A DNA stretch of 51,377 nt from an uncultured Lachnospiraceae bacterium. GTDB lineage: Bacteria; Bacillota; Clostridia; Lachnospirales; Lachnospiraceae. Position 1 is the stretch's first letter. Each line of letters opens with the position of its first letter. Shown one piece after another: positions 16,898 to 25,744 of the stretch. The translations under genes and the position numbers were made by a program. The stretch covers positions 1 through 51,377 of the forward strand of contig CAMUMG010000014.1 in the NCBI GenBank assembly GCA_947089905.1. The letters run 5' to 3'. The notes under the pieces were generated by a model. That model saw nothing but the letters and a program-made list of their open reading frames with translations. It made no database searches and had not been told where the DNA came from.

Positions 16898-18110
16898 TGT
16901 GAGAGCAGAACAAAATGCGTTGATGTTTTTTCAAAGATCGACAGCACGAACCGCATATATAAACGGAGAAGAGTTAGAAGCTCTAATTCAGTGGACAAAT
17001 GGAAAAGAAAACGAATTTTCCAAACGTTTAAAACAACTTGGAATTTTAGAGGATAACCAAAAAGAACAAATAGGAAAACAAGCTTTGTTAGCAAAGAAAA
17101 AAACAGCTCCACTTCATTCTTTTTGTGCTCCTGAAAGCCTGCATATAGAATTAACAGAAAGATGTACATTAAATTGTCCGCAATGTTATAAATTGGTATC
17201 CGATAGAGAATTACCAGAAAAGGTATTGGAGGATATTTTGTATCAGGCAGCAGAATTTGGAGTATTTCAAATCGCGTTTGGAGGAGGAGAACCTTTATTA
17301 TATCCCTATCTGTCCCAAGCTATTGCAAAAACAGCTCAATATGGAATGGCTTGTTCTATTACAACCAGTGGATATGGGCTTTCAAAAGAACGGTTAAATG
17401 AGCTAAAAGCTTTAGGATTAAATCATATTCAGATTTCTTTAGGGGGTTCTACAAAAGAAATCCATAATTATTCCAGGGATGGTTTCTTTTATGGAATAGA
17501 AGCACTACAACAGTTAAAACAACAAAAAAAAGAAGGAAATTTAATACCTTCTTATGGAATTAATTGGGTTGCAAGAATGGATAATATTGATGATTTTCCA
17601 TCTCTTGTTAATTTAGCAAAAACAGTTGAAGCACAAAATATAAATATATTACGTTATAAGCCTTCTAAAGGGGAGGAGTATCAAAAAGTTCGACTGTCAA
17701 AAGAGAAACTTTTGAAATTGGCAACGATGGTTCGTGATATAGATGGGATTGCTATAAAAGTAGATTCTGCCTTTTCTTTTCTATTATGTCATCTCAATAA
17801 AAGGCAGGGAAATTTTACTGGATGTGGTGCAGGAAGAAGATTTTTAGCAATAGATGCACAAGGATTTTTTAAACCATGTAGTCATGTATCCCTTCAAGAA
17901 AAAGGTAGGAGTTTAAAAGAAATATGGTATCATTCTAAAATTTTAGAAGATTTTCGACAGATGAATTCATCCATTGGTATGCCCTGCAAAGTATGTAATT
18001 ATTTAAATGGATGTGCAAGTTGCAGAGCAATTATTATGGCACAGAGAGGTAATTTTTATGATGGTGATGAAGAATGTCCTTTTATATCTTACTGTTTTAC
18101 ACATAAATAG
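16887..18110 (+). CDS. Radical SAM/SPASM enzyme with PqqD-like N-terminus
   Basis: This is a 407-aa protein. The radical SAM cluster motif is C93-x3-C97-x2-C100 (CTLNCPQC), followed by GGGEP (132-136) for SAM binding. The SPASM region supplies Cys at about 313, 331, 367, 370, 376, 379 and 397, enough for auxiliary Fe-S clusters. The first 60 or so residues (AYINGEELEALIQW, LKQLGILED) look like a PqqD or RiPP-recognition winged helix. Such enzymes mature peptides or proteins, for example SCIFF and PqqE types. No short Cys-rich precursor is visible nearby, so the substrate may be the 399-aa partner or may be encoded elsewhere. Confidence 0.85.
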   Translation: MKVNVRAEQNALMFFQRSTARTAYINGEELEALIQWTNGKENEFSKRLKQLGILEDNQKEQIGKQALLAKKKTAPLHSFCAPESLHIELTERCTLNCPQCYKLVSDRELPEKVLEDILYQAAEFGVFQIAFGGGEPLLYPYLSQAIAKTAQYGMACSITTSGYGLSKERLNELKALGLNHIQISLGGSTKEIHNYSRDGFFYGIEALQQLKQQKKEGNLIPSYGINWVARMDNIDDFPSLVNLAKTVEAQNINILRYKPSKGEEYQKVRLSKEKLLKLATMVRDIDGIAIKVDSAFSFLLCHLNKRQGNFTGCGAGRRFLAIDAQGFFKPCSHVSLQEKGRSLKEIWYHSKILEDFRQMNSSIGMPCKVCNYLNGCASCRAIIMAQRGNFYDGDEECPFISYCFTHK

Positions 18111-18242
18111 TTATTTATATACTAAAAAAGTATTAGAATATTAACAGATCAAAAAATAATTATGAATAGGGTTCTTTCTATTCTGTTGATTTGTTACTTC
18201 CATTGTTATTATGAGCGTAAATACACAATGGAGGAAAAATGT

Positions 18243-18572
18243 ATGTTAGAGGGAAAAGATAATAATATGCAGGTTGGAAGACGATTAAAAGAGGCGAGAA
18301 CAAATTTAGGGTATCGTCAGGTAGATTTTGCAGAAACACTAAAAGTAACAGAAGAACACTATCGAAAGTATGAACTTGGATCGACAGGACTTTCTGCAAA
18401 TAAACTGATTATTTTATACCAGAGCTATGGAATTGATCCTACCTATCTTTTAACTGGAAAAGGACCAAAGGAATTTGATGTCGAATATTTTATAGCAAAT
18501 TGTACAAAAGATCAAAAAGAACAATTTTTACACCGGATTTTTGCTTATCTTTTAAAATTCCTTACAAAGTAA
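18243..18572 (+). CDS. XRE-family helix-turn-helix regulator
   Basis: This 109-aa protein has an N-terminal Cro/C1-type HTH: VGRRLKEARTNLGYRQVDFA for helices 1-2, then VTEEHYRKYELG, with the domain ending near LTGKGP. The C-terminal 35 residues are helical and probably dimerise. I chose ATG 18243 because GGAGG is 8 nt upstream; longer in-frame starts at 18228 and 18162 would add an unusual hydrophobic tail. Standing just after the radical SAM gene, it is a candidate regulator of the inverted repeat at 15635-15693. Confidence 0.8.
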   Translation: MLEGKDNNMQVGRRLKEARTNLGYRQVDFAETLKVTEEHYRKYELGSTGLSANKLIILYQSYGIDPTYLLTGKGPKEFDVEYFIANCTKDQKEQFLHRIFAYLLKFLTK

Positions 18573-18662
18573 AGGAAAAAAATATAGGTAAATAGAAGAA
18601 TTTTCCCGAAAAAATAATGTTGTTGTTGGTGAAATTTACTGAAAATTCATCTGTAAATTTAG

Positions 18663-18691
18663 TTGAAATCACCACCTGTTTGTAGTATACT
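18663..18691 (+). promoter_or_regulatory. Sigma-A promoter of the NUDIX gene
   Basis: TTGAAA (18663-18668), 17 bp and TATACT (18686-18691). It lies 42 bp upstream of the NUDIX start codon at 18734. Confidence 0.75.
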
Positions 18692-18733
18692 GTTAGACAG
18701 GCTAAGATGCACCAGAAAACAGGAGGATTTGCG

Positions 18734-19186
18734 ATGATTGAAGCAACGAGCTGTGGTGGTGTAGTTATTTTCCGAGGGAAGATCCTGTTACTTTATAAAA
18801 ATTATAAAAATAAGTATGAAGGTTGGGTACTTCCAAAGGGAACGGTAGAGGAAGGTGAAGAGTATAAGGAAACTGCGGTTCGGGAGGTGCGGGAAGAAAC
18901 AGGAGTTAATGCCTCCATTATTAAGTATGTCGGTAAAAGTCACTATACGTTTAATACCCCGCAGAATACTGTGATGAAGGATGTACACTGGTACCTGATG
19001 ATGTCGGATAGCTATTACAGCAAACCACAAAGAGAAGAATATTTCATGGATTCTGGATATTATAAATTTCATGAAGCATATCATCTGCTCAAATTTTCAA
19101 ATGAAAAGCAAATTTTAGAACGAGCGTATGAAGAATATGTAGATTTAAAAAGGAGTAATCTCTGGGGATGTAGGAAATATTTTTAA
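18734..19186 (+). CDS. NUDIX hydrolase
   Basis: This 150-aa protein has a complete Nudix box (G-x5-E-x7-REVREETGV) around residues 36-58. It resembles MutT/Ap4A-type hydrolases that cleave nucleoside diphosphate derivatives. The C-terminal part (WYLMMSD, YFMDSGYYKFHEA) fits the bis(5'-nucleosyl)-tetraphosphatase-like branch but does not settle the substrate. ATG 18734 has AGGAGG upstream; the longer in-frame start at 18707 lacks a site. It is a single gene with its own promoter. Confidence 0.85.
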   Translation: MIEATSCGGVVIFRGKILLLYKNYKNKYEGWVLPKGTVEEGEEYKETAVREVREETGVNASIIKYVGKSHYTFNTPQNTVMKDVHWYLMMSDSYYSKPQREEYFMDSGYYKFHEAYHLLKFSNEKQILERAYEEYVDLKRSNLWGCRKYF

Positions 19187-19189
19187 ACA

Positions 19190-19258
19190 ATAGGAGCTGC
19201 CAAAATAGATTTTCACTGCCATATATGGTAGAAAATTTTATTTTGTAACAGCTCCTAT
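19190..19258 (+). promoter_or_regulatory. Long imperfect palindrome in the gap before the thioesterase gene
   Basis: ATAGGAGCTG (19190-19199) pairs perfectly with CAGCTCCTAT (19249-19258). An inner stem of AAAATAGATTTTC with GAAAATTTTATTTT, and TGCC with GGTA, extends the structure almost to its centre. No T-run follows. It may be a weak terminator or leader structure, or a small repeated palindromic element with terminal repeats. Confidence 0.45.
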
Positions 19259-19284
19259 CTTCAACAAAACGAAAGGAAATAATA

Positions 19285-19764
19285 ATGAAAAATAAACAGC
19301 AATTTCATCTTTATAAAAGAAAAGCTTATTACTATGAAACGGATCAGATGAAAATTATTCATCATTCAAATTATATTCGTTGGTTTGAAGAAGCAAGAAT
19401 TGATTTTTTAGAACAGGTAGGGTTTGGATATCAAATCATGGAAAAAGAGGGCATTTTAAGTCCTGTATTATCTATCAACTGTGAATATCTATCTATGGTT
19501 CATTTTAATGATGAGGTTTATATCATTCCAAAAATTGAAGAATTTTCGGGCGTAAAATTTAAAGTATCCTATCAGATTTTAGATGTAAATAGTAGAGAAC
19601 TTAAAACGACAGGAGAAAGTAAACACTGTTTTTTGGGAATGGATTATAAACCAATTCGGTTAAAAAAAGATTATCCAAAACTATATGATTTGATGCAGTA
19701 TTTAGTAGGCTTTGATCTTTTAAAACAAGTTCCAAGTGAAAATAGAAGTTATACTAAGGAATAA
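19285..19764 (+). CDS. Hotdog-fold acyl-CoA thioesterase, YbgC/FadM family
   Basis: This 159-aa protein carries the 4-hydroxybenzoyl-CoA thioesterase signature YYETDQMKIIHHSNYIRWFE near residues 13-32, including the catalytic Asp and the HSNY motif, followed by the usual beta-strands (VKFKVSYQIL). It hydrolyses acyl-CoA or acyl-ACP thioesters in the cytoplasm; chain length is not predictable. GAAAGGAAA precedes the ATG. Its 3' end overlaps the convergent CvpA-like gene by 11 bp. Confidence 0.85.
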   Translation: MKNKQQFHLYKRKAYYYETDQMKIIHHSNYIRWFEEARIDFLEQVGFGYQIMEKEGILSPVLSINCEYLSMVHFNDEVYIIPKIEEFSGVKFKVSYQILDVNSRELKTTGESKHCFLGMDYKPIRLKKDYPKLYDLMQYLVGFDLLKQVPSENRSYTKE

Positions 19765-21259
19765 TAGAAAGCTGACTTCTGGAATAGTTATGGAGGGCAG
19801 TATAATTCCAAATACCTATCAGTGGATTTTTCTGTAGTTTTACAAGTAAATCAAATATATTCTTACGAAAGACAGAAAAATTATCTGTTTCTGGAAGTCG
19901 GATTTGATAAAGAAGGTCTAATAATGGCTCAAGATAGCTTTTATAAAGTGTTTCAGTAAAAGAAGTTTGCATTGTCTTTTTAAATTGTTGTAAACTTTGA
20001 TTTTGAAAAACGGGTATAGAATCAGTTTCTAATTTAATAAGTTCTGCTCGAAAGGTTTCTCCATCAATTAATTTTGGAATTTTACTATTAGTTAGCTTAT
20101 CTACAAGATAATTGATCCAAACAGGAAGTAAAACAGGAGCATTCGAAAGGCCACAGATCTGTTTGGATAGAATTTGGGCGGTATTTTGATCAGATAAAAG
20201 AATGTTTAGGTCATCAGCAGACATAAAATAATCTAAAATTTCAAAATAAATTTCAGTATCCGCTTTTAATAAAGAAAAATCTTCATATTCCATCTGTCTT
20301 AAAAATTGTACAATAATTTCGGATTGTTCTGTCATTGTTTCTATTTCATACAAAGAATTTAACATCAAATATTTAATATCTTTTAATATCAAAAGTTTAT
20401 CCTGATCTTTAAAATAAGGAAATTCATAAAATTGTGTAAGAGCAGAATGTAGATTTGATAACAACATAGTATTTTGTTTATTTGAAGCTAGATTTGTATA
20501 AATATTAGAGAGAGTAGAAAGTTCGGGAAGCCAGATTGGAAGCTCCCTCTCATTGAGATATGTTTTAGAATCAACCGTCACAGTGGCATGAAAACGATTT
20601 AGTTCTAAAGCAAACTGTTCTAGTCCTATTGTTTGATAAAAAGGAGCAATAGGACTATTCATATAACAAGCGGCGATTTCTTGAATATTACTGTGTTCTT
20701 CTAAAAAAGGTTGCTTTATTTGTTGAAGTATTTTACTGTTTATAATAAATGGAAACAGCAAAAACATACTACTAAATAAAGCACAAGCCATACCAATCAA
20801 ACTTCCAGAAAATTTTGAAATACCATTTTTACTACTTTTTTTCCACTGTCTGCGTTTAGATGGGGGTAGAGCAGCAATCATAGTAAGATAAATGATCCAA
20901 GAAAGAAAGTGAACAGGTAGATAAAAAACAGCAATAAAATATGGAATGGCGCAAGAGAGTAATGTAGCATAGATAGGCTTACTTAATAGGGCAACATTTT
21001 CTGAAGAAAAATAAGGGGTAAGTTGTTTTTGGATTAAAAAATCGAGTGATTGATCAGATTGTGTGTATAATTTGGTCCATTTTGCAAAAGAGAATAAAAG
21101 CTGTTCTGTAAAAAGAGGCAGAAGATTTAAAAAAAGTATAAGAACAGCTAAAAGAGTAATAACACGAATTATACTTTTTTGAAAACCCCTTTTTAAACCA
21201 ATATATCCTCCAAAAATAACAAGTATAAAAGTTAAAATAACAGGAATGAAAGAAATCAT
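19754..21259 (-). CDS. CvpA-like membrane protein with long C-terminal region
   Basis: In this 501-aa protein, the first 180 residues or so contain four hydrophobic segments in a CvpA-like pattern (VIFGGYIGLKRGFQKSIIRV near the start, then FIAVFYLPVHFLSW and GISKFSGSLIGMACA). The remaining 300 residues are helical and unlike known CvpA proteins. I took the ATG at 21259 because GGAGG lies 7 nt before it; the longer frame to 21304 has no site. It is divergent from the P-type ATPase gene. CvpA relatives are involved in envelope functions; the role here is not known. Confidence 0.65.
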   Translation of the reverse strand: MISFIPVILTFILVIFGGYIGLKRGFQKSIIRVITLLAVLILFLNLLPLFTEQLLFSFAKWTKLYTQSDQSLDFLIQKQLTPYFSSENVALLSKPIYATLLSCAIPYFIAVFYLPVHFLSWIIYLTMIAALPPSKRRQWKKSSKNGISKFSGSLIGMACALFSSMFLLFPFIINSKILQQIKQPFLEEHSNIQEIAACYMNSPIAPFYQTIGLEQFALELNRFHATVTVDSKTYLNERELPIWLPELSTLSNIYTNLASNKQNTMLLSNLHSALTQFYEFPYFKDQDKLLILKDIKYLMLNSLYEIETMTEQSEIIVQFLRQMEYEDFSLLKADTEIYFEILDYFMSADDLNILLSDQNTAQILSKQICGLSNAPVLLPVWINYLVDKLTNSKIPKLIDGETFRAELIKLETDSIPVFQNQSLQQFKKTMQTSFTETLYKSYLEPLLDLLYQIRLPETDNFSVFRKNIFDLLVKLQKNPLIGIWNYTALHNYSRSQLSIIP

Positions 21260-21382
21260 AAGTTTACCTCCGCAATACCTTTTCTTGGTACATATCTTTT
21301 CCATCGCTGCATATATTATTCTAACCTGATTGATTCGATATGATTATCTTTGAAAAAGAAATGTGCAAGGATGGAGGTCTTT

Positions 21383-24124
21383 ATGAATTATCATTCGCTG
21401 ACAATAGAAGAAACATTAAAACAGTTACATACCGATCCCAAAACTGGACTTTCAGAAAAGGAAGTTCGTATCCGTAGGCAGGCAAATGGTTTAAATATAC
21501 TTGCTGCTAAAAAAAAGAAGAGTTTAATTTCTCGATTTTTTGCACAATTTTCTGACTTTATGATTTTAGTATTGATTGCAGCTGCAGCCATTTCATTTTT
21601 GGTATCTTTAGCAGAAGGAGAAGCGGATTTTGTTGATCCTTTGATTATTTTAGCTATTATTTTATTAAATGCCATTTTAGGGTTAATTCAAGAAGAAAAG
21701 GCAGAAAAAGCCCTAGAGGCACTAAAACAAATGTCTGCTCCTAATGCACTTGTACTTAGAGAAGGAAAGAGAAAAAGTATTCCATCTCAAGAATTGGTTT
21801 TAGGAGATATTATTTTTTTAGAAACAGGACATTATGTACCAGCTGATGCAAGATTAATTGATTCGATTGATTTAAAAGTAGACGAGTCAGCTTTAACAGG
21901 AGAATCTCATCCAGTTGGAAAAGATGCTACTGTGGTATTAAAAGAAGAAGCCATGTTAGGAGATAGAAAAAATATGGTTCCTTCGACAGGAATTGTAACA
22001 TATGGAAGAGGAAGTGCCATTGTTACAGCAACTGGAATGAAGACAGAAGTTGGACATATTGCAGCTTTAATTATGGAAGATACCACACCAGATACCCCTT
22101 TACAAAAGAGATTAGAAAAGACAGGAAAGGTTTTAGGAGTTGCAGCATTATGTATTTGTATCATCATTTTTGTTTTAGGAGCATTACAGGGAAGACCATT
22201 ATTTTCAATGTTTATGACCAGTGTTAGTTTAGCTGTAGCAGCAATTCCAGAGGGACTGCCGGCAGTAGTAACCATTATGCTTTCATTAGGGGTTCAGCGG
22301 ATGGCAAAGAAAAATGCAGTTATTCGAAAACTGCCAGCAGTAGAGACACTAGGAAGTGCAACCTATATTTGTTCAGATAAAACAGGAACTTTGACACAAA
22401 ATAAAATGACAGTTACAGCAATCAATTTACCAGAAGAAACAGAACTATCTTTAAAAGAAGCGGCAGAAAAAAAAGAAGGAATAACATTATTTACTACAGC
22501 TATATTATGTAATAATGCTATAGTAGAAGCAGAGAATGGGAAAAAAAAGAAGAAAAAATCTTCTGATTTAGAAGAAGAAAATGTATTTGAAGTTTCTGGA
22601 GAGCCGACAGAAAGTGCCCTACTTACTTCTGCTTTATATGCTGGAGTCAATTATGGAAAAATTCAAGCAACCTATCCTAGAGTTAGAGAACTTCCATTTG
22701 ATTCTATAAGAAAGCGAATGACTACAGTACATAGATTGCCAGACGGCGGATATATTTCTATTACAAAGGGAGCATTTGATTTACTTCTTCCGCTTTGTTC
22801 CAATAGTTATAGTAAAGGGAAAAAAGAACCATTGACAGTCACTTCAAGAAATAAAATAAAGCGTCAAAATGATCGTTTGACTAGCAGAGCACTTCGAGTA
22901 ATTGCGGTTTCTGGAAAAAAGTTAGAACGCTCTCCAGAACAGATGACAGCAGCACAATTAGAACAAAATCTTACTTTTTTAGGACTTTTTGGAATGATCG
23001 ATCCTCCAAGACCAGAAGTAAAAGATGCAGTGACATTATGTCGTTCAGCTGGAATTACACCTGTTATGATTACTGGGGATCATGCAGTTACAGCAAGTGC
23101 GATTGCAAGGGAACTTGGAATTTTAACATCAGAAAAAAATCCACCTCTTTTGCCTTTAGAAAGTGGAAAGGTAGCTGTAGCAGAACTGACAGTACCTTCT
23201 TATTTGGATACACGTGTTATTACTGGTGAAGAGTTAAATCGAATGACAGATGCAGATCTCAGTGAACAGATTTATAAATATCGTGTATTTGCTAGAGTTT
23301 CGCCAGAACATAAAGTGCGTATTGTAAAGGCATTACAAAAGAGAGGAGAAGTTGTTGCAATGACGGGAGATGGTGTCAATGATGCTCCTGCCTTAAAAGC
23401 AGCGGATATTGGATGTGTTATGGGGAAAACTGGAACAGATGTGGCAAAAAATGCTTCAGATATGATATTAATGGATGATAATTTTGCAACGATTGTAGCA
23501 GCAGTAAAAGAAGGAAGAGGAATATATGATAATATTAAAAAATCCATTCATTTTTTGTTGTCTAGCAATATTGGTGAAATTATTACAATCTTTACTGCTA
23601 TTTTATTTGGACTTCCTTCTCCTTTGGCAGCGGTACAGCTTTTATGGGTCAATTTAGTAACAGACTCTTTGCCAGCCATTGCTTTAGGAGTAGAACCACC
23701 TGCTACAGATATTATGAACCGAAAGCCTATTTCTCCAAAGAAAGGAATGTTTGCAGATGGGTTAGTATTTAAAATTATTTTTGAAGGGGCAATGATTGGA
23801 TTTTTAGCCTTAATCGCTTATATGCTCGGCGGAACGACTTGTTGTTTTGCTGTTTTAAGTTTATCTCAACTTTGTCACGCATTTAATATGCGGAGTGAAC
23901 ACTCTTTAAGAACAATTGGACTGTGGAGCAATTCCAAAATGTTAATTTCCTTTCTTATATGTGCTTTTCTTCAGATTGCAGTAATTTCTTATAAACCACT
24001 TGCAAATATTTTTCAAGTACAACCACTTTCGCCAATTCAATGGATATTTACTGGGATTTTATCATTTCTCCCAATTCCAATTGTAGAAATACAAAAACAC
24101 TTATCGAGAAAAACGCATGAATAA
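21383..24124 (+). CDS. P-type calcium-transporting ATPase (type IIA-like)
   Basis: This 913-aa protein has all landmarks of the P2A ATPases: TGES in the actuator domain, PEGLP in M4, phosphorylation site SDKTGTLT (D332), MTGDGVNDAPALKAAD in the hinge, and the M6 motif NLVTDSLPAIALG. About ten membrane segments are present. It uses ATP to export Ca2+ or a similar divalent cation. A Lys-rich insert with a run of eight A residues lies near residue 390 in the nucleotide-binding domain and may be species specific. ATG 21383 has GGAGG 5 nt upstream. It is transcribed as a single gene. Confidence 0.9.
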   Translation: MNYHSLTIEETLKQLHTDPKTGLSEKEVRIRRQANGLNILAAKKKKSLISRFFAQFSDFMILVLIAAAAISFLVSLAEGEADFVDPLIILAIILLNAILGLIQEEKAEKALEALKQMSAPNALVLREGKRKSIPSQELVLGDIIFLETGHYVPADARLIDSIDLKVDESALTGESHPVGKDATVVLKEEAMLGDRKNMVPSTGIVTYGRGSAIVTATGMKTEVGHIAALIMEDTTPDTPLQKRLEKTGKVLGVAALCICIIIFVLGALQGRPLFSMFMTSVSLAVAAIPEGLPAVVTIMLSLGVQRMAKKNAVIRKLPAVETLGSATYICSDKTGTLTQNKMTVTAINLPEETELSLKEAAEKKEGITLFTTAILCNNAIVEAENGKKKKKKSSDLEEENVFEVSGEPTESALLTSALYAGVNYGKIQATYPRVRELPFDSIRKRMTTVHRLPDGGYISITKGAFDLLLPLCSNSYSKGKKEPLTVTSRNKIKRQNDRLTSRALRVIAVSGKKLERSPEQMTAAQLEQNLTFLGLFGMIDPPRPEVKDAVTLCRSAGITPVMITGDHAVTASAIARELGILTSEKNPPLLPLESGKVAVAELTVPSYLDTRVITGEELNRMTDADLSEQIYKYRVFARVSPEHKVRIVKALQKRGEVVAMTGDGVNDAPALKAADIGCVMGKTGTDVAKNASDMILMDDNFATIVAAVKEGRGIYDNIKKSIHFLLSSNIGEIITIFTAILFGLPSPLAAVQLLWVNLVTDSLPAIALGVEPPATDIMNRKPISPKKGMFADGLVFKIIFEGAMIGFLALIAYMLGGTTCCFAVLSLSQLCHAFNMRSEHSLRTIGLWSNSKMLISFLICAFLQIAVISYKPLANIFQVQPLSPIQWIFTGILSFLPIPIVEIQKHLSRKTHE

Positions 24125-24183
24125 AAAAATCATAAAATAAAAAACTATTCCTGCGTTTGTTGTGGCACTTTGGTGAGAAAGTA

Positions 24184-24212
24184 TTGACGGGAAAAGAAAA
24201 ATCGGATAGAAT
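24184..24212 (+). promoter_or_regulatory. Sigma-A promoter of the nfeD-stomatin-two-component operon
   Basis: TTGACG (24184-24189), 17 bp and TAGAAT (24207-24212). The leader runs about 125 nt to the NfeD start and includes a small CGTGC/GCACG hairpin (24316-24329) directly before the ribosome site. Confidence 0.7.
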
Positions 24213-24343
24213 TTAAAGTAGGTTTCATTGAAGCAGAAAATCGCAAAATTCACGCAAAAACGATTGCCAGATTTTAAAATTTCATATATTCTTAAGATAA
24301 CAAAAAAGAAAGGAACGTGCGGCTGCACGGAAGGGTAACGTAT

Positions 24344-24784
24344 ATGGATTCTATTATTTGGCTCATTGTACTTGTAGTGCTTCTGCTCGTAGAGATCATA
24401 ACACTGGGATTGACCACGATATGGTTTGTAGGAGGTGCACTTGTTGCATTTATCTCAACATATCTAAAGGCAAATATCTGGGTACAGTTGATTCTCTTTA
24501 TTGTTGTTTCCTTGATTTTGTTATTTTTTACAAGACCGGTGGCAGTCAAATATTTGAACAAAAAGAGGGTAAAAACAAATTACGAAGGACTGATCGGAAA
24601 AGTAGTCAGGGTGACAGAGCGAGTGGATAATTTCAATCAGACTGGAGCGGCTGTGGTAAATGGACAGACTTGGACTGTTCGAACAAAAGAAGAAAAAACT
24701 TGTATTGAACCCGGCACAAAAGTTCAGATTATTGACATCGTAGGAGTAAAGTTAATTGTAAAAGAATATAGGGAGGAGATTTAG
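24344..24784 (+). CDS. NfeD-family membrane protein
   Basis: This 146-aa protein has two or three hydrophobic segments in the first 70 residues (IIWLIVLVVLLLVEIITLGL, then FVGGALVAFI) and a C-terminal OB-fold typical of short NfeD proteins (GLIGKVVRVTERVDNF, VNGQTWTVRT). Such proteins work with a stomatin/SPFH partner, here the next gene, 3 bp downstream, in membrane microdomains. ATG 24344 follows GGAAGGG. The pairing resembles yuaF-floT or ybbK-qmcA. Confidence 0.85.
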   Translation: MDSIIWLIVLVVLLLVEIITLGLTTIWFVGGALVAFISTYLKANIWVQLILFIVVSLILLFFTRPVAVKYLNKKRVKTNYEGLIGKVVRVTERVDNFNQTGAAVVNGQTWTVRTKEEKTCIEPGTKVQIIDIVGVKLIVKEYREEI

Positions 24785-24787
24785 CGT

Positions 24788-25726
24788 ATGGATTTTTTAG
24801 GCTATTTAGTAATAGGATTATTGATTTTAATTTTAATTATTATCGCATCTTGTGTAAAGATTGTACCACAAGCACAAGCATATGTTGTAGAACGATTAGG
24901 GGCATATCAGGGAACATGGGGTGTTGGATTTCATTTTAAAACCCCTTTGATTGATAAGATTGCAAAAAAGGTTATTTTAAAAGAACAGGTAGTAGATTTT
25001 GCTCCACAGCCAGTGATTACTAAAGACAATGTTACTATGCAGATTGATACAGTAGTCTTTTATCAGATTACAGATCCAAAGTTATTTGCCTATGGAGTAG
25101 AACATCCTATTATGGCAATTGAAAATTTAACTGCAACAACACTGAGAAATATTATTGGAGATTTAGAATTAGATCAAACTTTAACTTCCCGTGAGATTAT
25201 TAATACAAAGATGAGAGTTTCCCTAGATGTAGCAACGGATCCATGGGGAATTAAAGTTAATCGTGTAGAATTAAAAAATATTATTCCTCCAGCTGCTATT
25301 CGAGATGCAATGGAAAAGCAGATGAAGGCAGAAAGAGAACGAAGAGAATCTATTCTTCGTGCAGAAGGAGAAAAGAAATCTACAATTTTAGTAGCAGAAG
25401 GAAAGAAAGAATCTGCGATCCTAGAAGCAGAAGCAGAAAAAGAGGCAGCTATTTTACGTGCGGAAGCAAAAAAAGAAGCTACGATTCGGGAAGCAGAAGG
25501 TCAGGCAATGGCAATTGTAGCTGTCCAGAAAGCAAATGCTCAAGGAATTGAGCTGTTAAATCAAGCAGCTCCACAAAATGCGGTACTTCAACTAAAGAGT
25601 TTAGAAGCGTTTATGAAGGCAGCTGATGGCAAAGCTACAAAGATTATTATTCCATCTGAAATTCAAAGTATTGCGGGACTGACAAAAAGTATTGTAGAAG
25701 TAGCAAAAGATCAGCCTGATAAATAG
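24788..25726 (+). CDS. SPFH/Band-7 stomatin-like protein, QmcA type
   Basis: This 312-aa protein has one N-terminal membrane segment (about residues 5-22), the Band-7 domain (YVVERLGAYQGTW, PVITKDNVTMQIDTVVFYQI), then a charged Glu/Ala/Lys coiled-coil region (about 185-250) and a C-terminal tail. Proteins of this class oligomerise on membranes and modulate partner enzymes or channels. It follows the NfeD gene by 3 bp, the usual arrangement. Eighteen bases later begins the LytTR regulator, apparently in the same transcript. Confidence 0.88.
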   Translation: MDFLGYLVIGLLILILIIIASCVKIVPQAQAYVVERLGAYQGTWGVGFHFKTPLIDKIAKKVILKEQVVDFAPQPVITKDNVTMQIDTVVFYQITDPKLFAYGVEHPIMAIENLTATTLRNIIGDLELDQTLTSREIINTKMRVSLDVATDPWGIKVNRVELKNIIPPAAIRDAMEKQMKAERERRESILRAEGEKKSTILVAEGKKESAILEAEAEKEAAILRAEAKKEATIREAEGQAMAIVAVQKANAQGIELLNQAAPQNAVLQLKSLEAFMKAADGKATKIIIPSEIQSIAGLTKSIVEVAKDQPDK

Positions 25727-25744
25727 GGCAGATAAGGAGAAGAC

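Noticed and set aside
22541..22560. A-tract phase variation in the P-type ATPase
   Set aside because: Runs of A and AAG/AAA lysine codons of this length are common in this AT-rich genome. The run is not exceptional, unlike the G9 tract.
21391..23547. Long antisense open frames within the P-type ATPase gene
   Set aside because: They have no ribosome sites, their codon pattern mirrors the coding strand, and their products show no family resemblance.
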